In this document: positions 60,786 to 64,000 of the stretch, piece after piece
Layout: every line of letters begins with the position of its first letter
Numbering within the stretch: position 1 is the first letter of the stretch
From: CAVXXB01 sp963765585
Lineage (GTDB): Bacteria; Calditrichota; Calditrichia; JAJRVZ01
Assembly: GCA_963765585.1 (NCBI GenBank)
Contig: CAVXXB010000005.1
Span: forward strand, 124,001 to 188,000
Direction of reading: 5' to 3'
DNA length: 64,000 nt
The notes under the pieces: generated by a model
Told to the model about the DNA's origin: nothing
The model's database searches: none
The model's input: the letters and a program-made list of their open reading frames with translations, nothing else
Position numbers and translations under genes: made by a program

Positions 60786-60863
60786 CACTCCAGTATCCTG
60801 GATCCTGCATCTTGTAACTTGTATCTTGTATCTTGAATCCAGCATCCAGCATCGCTCAGCATC
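60786..60863. repeat. Heptanucleotide tract after the response regulator gene
   Basis: Continuous NATCYWG-type heptamers (TATCCTG, GATCCTG, CATCTTG, TATCTTG, AATCCAG, CATCCAG) up to the stop codon of the regulator on the other strand. Confidence 0.75.
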
Positions 60864-61574
60864 CTACGTATCAAACTGGTACCCCACACTGCGGATACTT
60901 TTAATATATTTTGGATTTGCGGGATCTTTCTCAAAATATTTCCGCAGGCGTGCGATAAAATTGTCAACAGTCCGCGTCTCGATGTCAGACGAGATCCCCC
61001 AGACATTTTCAAGCAGCACTTTGCGGGACACAATCTTACCTTTATGATCCACCAGATACTTTAAAACCATGGCTTCCCGGGGGGTCAGACGAAGTTCTTC
61101 ATGTTCGCCTTTGCATTGCAGATTCTCAAAATTGATCTCATTCTTTCCGAATATATACAGTGGGAGATCAACTGTTGCTTCCCGGTACCAGGCCTTTCGC
61201 TTCAACATCCCTTTAAGCCGTAATAACAATTCCTCAAGGTTGAATGGTTTTGTTATATAGTCATCTGCACCCGATTCCAATCCCTTTATTTTATCTTCGA
61301 CCCGGGTTCTGGCGGTTAGCATTAATATAGGCATTTGAGGATTGTTGATTCGCACCTGTCTGGCTACCTCAAATCCATCAAAATGAGGCAACATCACATC
61401 GAGGATGATCAGGTCAAATACTTCATTCTGGACGGCTTCAATGGCCTGTTTACCGTCTTGCACCCAGTGAACAGTGTACCCTTCTTCTCTCAGATTGTAT
61501 TCAAGGCCGACTGCCAAAGATTCTTCATCTTCAACCAGCAGAATTTTGTGTTGCTCAATATTTTTACTGCTCAT
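60864..61574 (-). CDS. OmpR/PhoB-family response regulator
   Basis: 236 residues. Receiver domain (7-120): 'KILLVEDEESLAVGL', phospho-acceptor Asp in 'FDLIILDVMLPHFDG', and 'DDYITKPFNLEELLLRL'. Winged-helix DNA-binding domain (130-234): 'LTPREAMVLKYLVDHKGKIVSRKVLLENVWG' (in parts), 'TRTVDNFIARLRKYFE'. It is the second gene of an operon with the histidine kinase, overlapping it by 11 bases... more precisely its start lies within the kinase's 3' end region on the same strand, the kinase being upstream. The target genes are not evident. Confidence 0.92.
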   Translation of the reverse strand: MSSKNIEQHKILLVEDEESLAVGLEYNLREEGYTVHWVQDGKQAIEAVQNEVFDLIILDVMLPHFDGFEVARQVRINNPQMPILMLTARTRVEDKIKGLESGADDYITKPFNLEELLLRLKGMLKRKAWYREATVDLPLYIFGKNEINFENLQCKGEHEELRLTPREAMVLKYLVDHKGKIVSRKVLLENVWGISSDIETRTVDNFIARLRKYFEKDPANPKYIKSIRSVGYQFDT

Positions 61575-62589
61575 CGGATTCGGTCAGCTCCTTATTTCTA
61601 CGATTGGTCAGTTTTAGTAGCCTGTTTGTCAATCGTCTTTTGGACGTTTGATAAATTGGAAGTTCAATTTTAAAGGTTGTACCGCGGTCGCGTCCAGCGC
61701 TGGACACCTCAATATTCCCCCCGTGTGATTTGATGATTTCTTTCACCCAATAAAGTCCCAGACCGGTTCCTTTTACAGTAGGACTATTCGGTTTATAAAT
61801 GCGCTCAAACTTTTTGAAGATCAATTTTTGATCTTTAGTATTGAGGCCAATACCCTGGTCCTGAAACTCAAGGATATACTTTTTTGAATTTTGAGAAAGG
61901 AAGACTGAAATATAAGCCTTCTCCTGAGTATATTTAATTGCATTGTCAACCAGATTATTAATAACGATTTTAATCGCACGTTTATCAATCACGATTTCAC
62001 CGCTGAGCTTTCCCTTTACTTCAATCGAATCCGATCCAAGTTTAAAGGCTTTTATAGTTTCACCGAGAAGGTTTTGGATGATTTCATTGGCAGAATATAC
62101 ATCAAAGTCATAGGCCAGTTTCTTTTGTTCCAGTCCCGCAATATCAAGGATCGATGAAATAAGATTATTTAGTCGTTCGGTATCCTGAAGCATCATGGAA
62201 ATAAATTCATGTTGCGTTTTTTGCGGCACATCCCGTTTTCGCAATGTCTCCAAATATAATTGAATAGAGGATAATGGTGATTTTAATTCATGGGTGACAT
62301 TTGAGATGAAATTATCATAAAACCGGTTCAAATTAACCTGACGTGTAAGATAAACGAAAATAAGAGACATACCCACCGAAATCGCAATCAATAGTATGAG
62401 ACCGCTGACCAGTGCGGCGATGTGTGTATTTTGTAGAATATCTTGTGTTGAAAAGTTCTCACCCAATTCGGAGAGAAGTATATAGTTGGAGACGTACCAG
62501 TAAATCCAGAGTGTTAACAGGCTGAACCAGGCAATCTGGGCCAGGATAAACACAAAAACGTGATATATTATTAAGTTTGGTTTTCTCAT
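61564..62589 (-). CDS. Sensor histidine kinase
   Basis: 341 residues. Two membrane helices (about 7-29 and 56-78) enclose a short periplasmic loop of only 26 residues, so it probably senses within the membrane or through a partner. HisKA with phospho-accepting His in 'NVTHELKSPLSSIQLYL'; N box 'VINNLVDNAIKYTQE'; G boxes 'FQDQGIGLNTKDQ' and 'GTGLGLYWVKEIIKSHGG'. The tail is basic. It overlaps the response-regulator start by 11 bases, so the pair is co-translated. Confidence 0.93.
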   Translation of the reverse strand: MRKPNLIIYHVFVFILAQIAWFSLLTLWIYWYVSNYILLSELGENFSTQDILQNTHIAALVSGLILLIAISVGMSLIFVYLTRQVNLNRFYDNFISNVTHELKSPLSSIQLYLETLRKRDVPQKTQHEFISMMLQDTERLNNLISSILDIAGLEQKKLAYDFDVYSANEIIQNLLGETIKAFKLGSDSIEVKGKLSGEIVIDKRAIKIVINNLVDNAIKYTQEKAYISVFLSQNSKKYILEFQDQGIGLNTKDQKLIFKKFERIYKPNSPTVKGTGLGLYWVKEIIKSHGGNIEVSSAGRDRGTTFKIELPIYQTSKRRLTNRLLKLTNRRNKELTESDEQ

Positions 62590-62763
62590 AAATTCAGATG
62601 GTGGTGTTTATAATAGTTCAATGTTTCCATATAAGAATAAATATTTGCTGTAAATCTAATAATATGTTGTATTTAAAGACAAAGAAATCTCAATTATTAC
62701 ACTTCTTTTACAAAAACGCATCTTAAATTTTCATAATATTATAAAGAATACAGAGAATCATTC

Positions 62764-62810
62764 GTAGGGACCACCTGCACCTCGGTGTTAGCGGCGTTTG
62801 GGTCTCCTAC
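62764..62810. repeat. GTAGG-type hairpin upstream of the radical SAM gene
   Basis: CGTAGGGACC and GGTCTCCTAC pair with one bulge around a 28-nt loop that has its own CACCT/CGGTG pairing. It ends 36 bases before the ATG. It may be a dispersed repeat or a structured leader. Confidence 0.45.
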
Positions 62811-62845
62811 AAACCAAATATAAGCTGAAATAAAGGTAAAGGGAT

Positions 62846-64000
62846 ATGAAAATATTATTGGTAAATCCAATAACACCGGATACGTTCTGGAGTTTTCGCC
62901 ATGCCTTACGGTTTATATCAAAAAAATCATCAGAGCCGCCACTGGGATTACTTACTGTCGCCGCGCTTTTGCCGAATGACTGGGATCTGCAACTAGTTGA
63001 TATGAATATCGAACCGTTACTGGATGATCAAATCACATCTGCTGATTATATATTTCTTACCGGAATGCATGTTCAAAAACAGTCTTTTATGGATGTCGTA
63101 AACCGCAGTTATCAGCTTGGGACACCGGTTGTTGCCGGGGGGCCTATGTGCACAATGGAACGTGAATTGTTTCCGATGTTGGATTGCATGATTTTGGATG
63201 AAGCCGAATTGACGTTACCGGCCTGGTTGAAAGATCTGGAAAAAGGTAATACCAAAAAAGTATATAGTTCGGATGAATTTCCGGATATTGCCGAGTCTCC
63301 TTTACCCCGCTGGGAACTACTGGATATGAATAAATACGCCTCCATGAGTATGCAGTATTCACGTGGATGTCCCTTTAATTGTGAGTTTTGCAGTATCACA
63401 CTGCTAAATGGACACAAGCCGCGAACCAAGACCACAGATCAGTTTCTCAGCGAATTGAATGCCTTGTATCAGTCAGGGTGGCGGGGCAGAATTTTTATCG
63501 TCGATGATAATTTTATTGGCAATAAGAAAAAGTTAAAAACAGAATTACTTCCGCAACTTATTAACTGGTCGCAACAACGATCATATCCATTCCGGTTTAT
63601 GACTGAAACATCAATAAATCTGGCTGATGATGAAGTGCTGTTAGATATGATGGTCAAAGCCGGTTTTAATTCGGCTTTTATAGGTATCGAAACGCCGAAT
63701 TTAGAGAGCCTGGAAGAATGTGGTAAATCACAGAATAAAGACAGAGATATGATCGGTGCAGTAAAAAAAATGCAGAAGCATGGCCTGGTGGTTTCAGGTG
63801 GATTTATTGTTGGCTTTGATAGTGATCCGAAAAATATATTTGAACAACAAATTGGTTTTATCCAGAAGAGCGGAATTGTAACCGCAATGGTTGGATTATT
63901 AAATGCGCAGCCGGGGACCCGGTTATTCGATCGCCTGAATTCTGAAAATCGGATCATTCGCGGCTTTGATGGTGACAATATGGATGGCAAACTCAATTTT
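62846..64000 (+). CDS. B12-binding radical SAM protein (DUF4070 type), 3' end outside window
   Basis: At least 385 residues. The N-terminal 'MKILLVNPITPDTFWSFRHALRFISKKSSEPPLGLLTVAALLP' (in parts) and 'DYIFLTGMHVQKQ', 'VVAGGPMCT' form a cobalamin-binding-like Rossmann domain. The radical SAM cluster motif is 'CPFNCEFC', followed by 'IFIVDDNFIGNKKKL' and 'AFIGIETPNLESLEECGK'. The DUF4070 family catalyses unknown radical reactions, often on lipids or natural products. AAAGGG precedes the ATG. It is divergent from the two-component operon. Confidence 0.93.
   Translation, partial: MKILLVNPITPDTFWSFRHALRFISKKSSEPPLGLLTVAALLPNDWDLQLVDMNIEPLLDDQITSADYIFLTGMHVQKQSFMDVVNRSYQLGTPVVAGGPMCTMERELFPMLDCMILDEAELTLPAWLKDLEKGNTKKVYSSDEFPDIAESPLPRWELLDMNKYASMSMQYSRGCPFNCEFCSITLLNGHKPRTKTTDQFLSELNALYQSGWRGRIFIVDDNFIGNKKKLKTELLPQLINWSQQRSYPFRFMTETSINLADDEVLLDMMVKAGFNSAFIGIETPNLESLEECGKSQNKDRDMIGAVKKMQKHGLVVSGGFIVGFDSDPKNIFEQQIGFIQKSGIVTAMVGLLNAQPGTRLFDRLNSENRIIRGFDGDNMDGKLNF

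Overview
The window looks like a chromosome segment of a Gram-negative, free-living bacterium of the FCB group, perhaps Calditrichota, KSB1, Marinimicrobia or a relative. The basis is: several secreted proteins end in the YPNPFNP-type C-terminal sorting domain (type IX secretion style), there are many lipoproteins and outer-membrane barrels, a LysW carrier-protein amino-acid pathway is present, and the DNA is moderately AT-rich. The exact phylum is an inference. I found no tRNA, rRNA, CRISPR array, classical insertion sequence or prophage.

Layout. 1-1.6 kb: end of a repeat-propeller protein with a sorting domain. 1.8-8.7 kb: TetR regulator, TolC, lipoprotein membrane-fusion protein and RND pump, with a strong inverted repeat before tetR. 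9.3-11.9 kb: PagL-like and Omp85-like barrels. 12.2-17.4 kb: two tandem paralogous LamG/propeller lipoproteins. 17.7-21.6 kb: a lipoprotein of unknown function, universal stress proteins and a PsiE-like protein. 21.6-27.1 kb: a complete seven-gene Mrp Na+/H+ antiporter operon on the minus strand. 27.6-29.5 kb: an O-antigen ligase-like protein and a duplicated-domain lipoprotein. 29.7-36.5 kb: a nitrogen-assimilation block with a sigma-54 activator, PII, AmtB, a TorF-type porin and glutamine synthetase. 36.9-42.1 kb: a LysW-dependent gene set (lysW, homocitrate synthase-like, lysX, lysY, a class II glutamine amidotransferase-like protein, lysZ). 42.4-45.7 kb: PAP2 phosphatase, porin and CotH-like protein. 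46.1-49 kb: aminotransferase and PEP carboxykinase. 49-54.3 kb: M48 peptidase, KefC/KefF pair, MsrAB, and a DUF559 gene framed by long inverted repeats. 54.4-60.6 kb: sorting-domain proteins and a B12-riboswitch-controlled TonB receptor. 60.8-62.6 kb: a two-component system. From 62.8 kb: a B12-binding radical SAM protein cut off by the window end.

How it works together. The nitrogen block reads as one regulon. A near-consensus sigma-54 promoter precedes glnB-amtB, a weaker one precedes glnA, and paired TTACA-N4-TGTAA sites about 30 bp apart lie in both control regions; the sigma-54 activator encoded alongside is the obvious candidate to bind them. Glutamate made there could feed the LysW pathway just downstream.

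Two features cut across the whole window. First, the gaps between genes are full of short-period repeats, largely heptamers, plus several families of hairpin-like repeats; one heptamer array lies inside a gene exactly where the reading frame changes before the sorting domain. Second, eleven genes are split by about fourteen frame changes, mostly equal to a one-base insertion, while long housekeeping genes are intact. Sequencing error is the simplest explanation for most of these, but the heptamer case is mechanistically plausible as phase variation.
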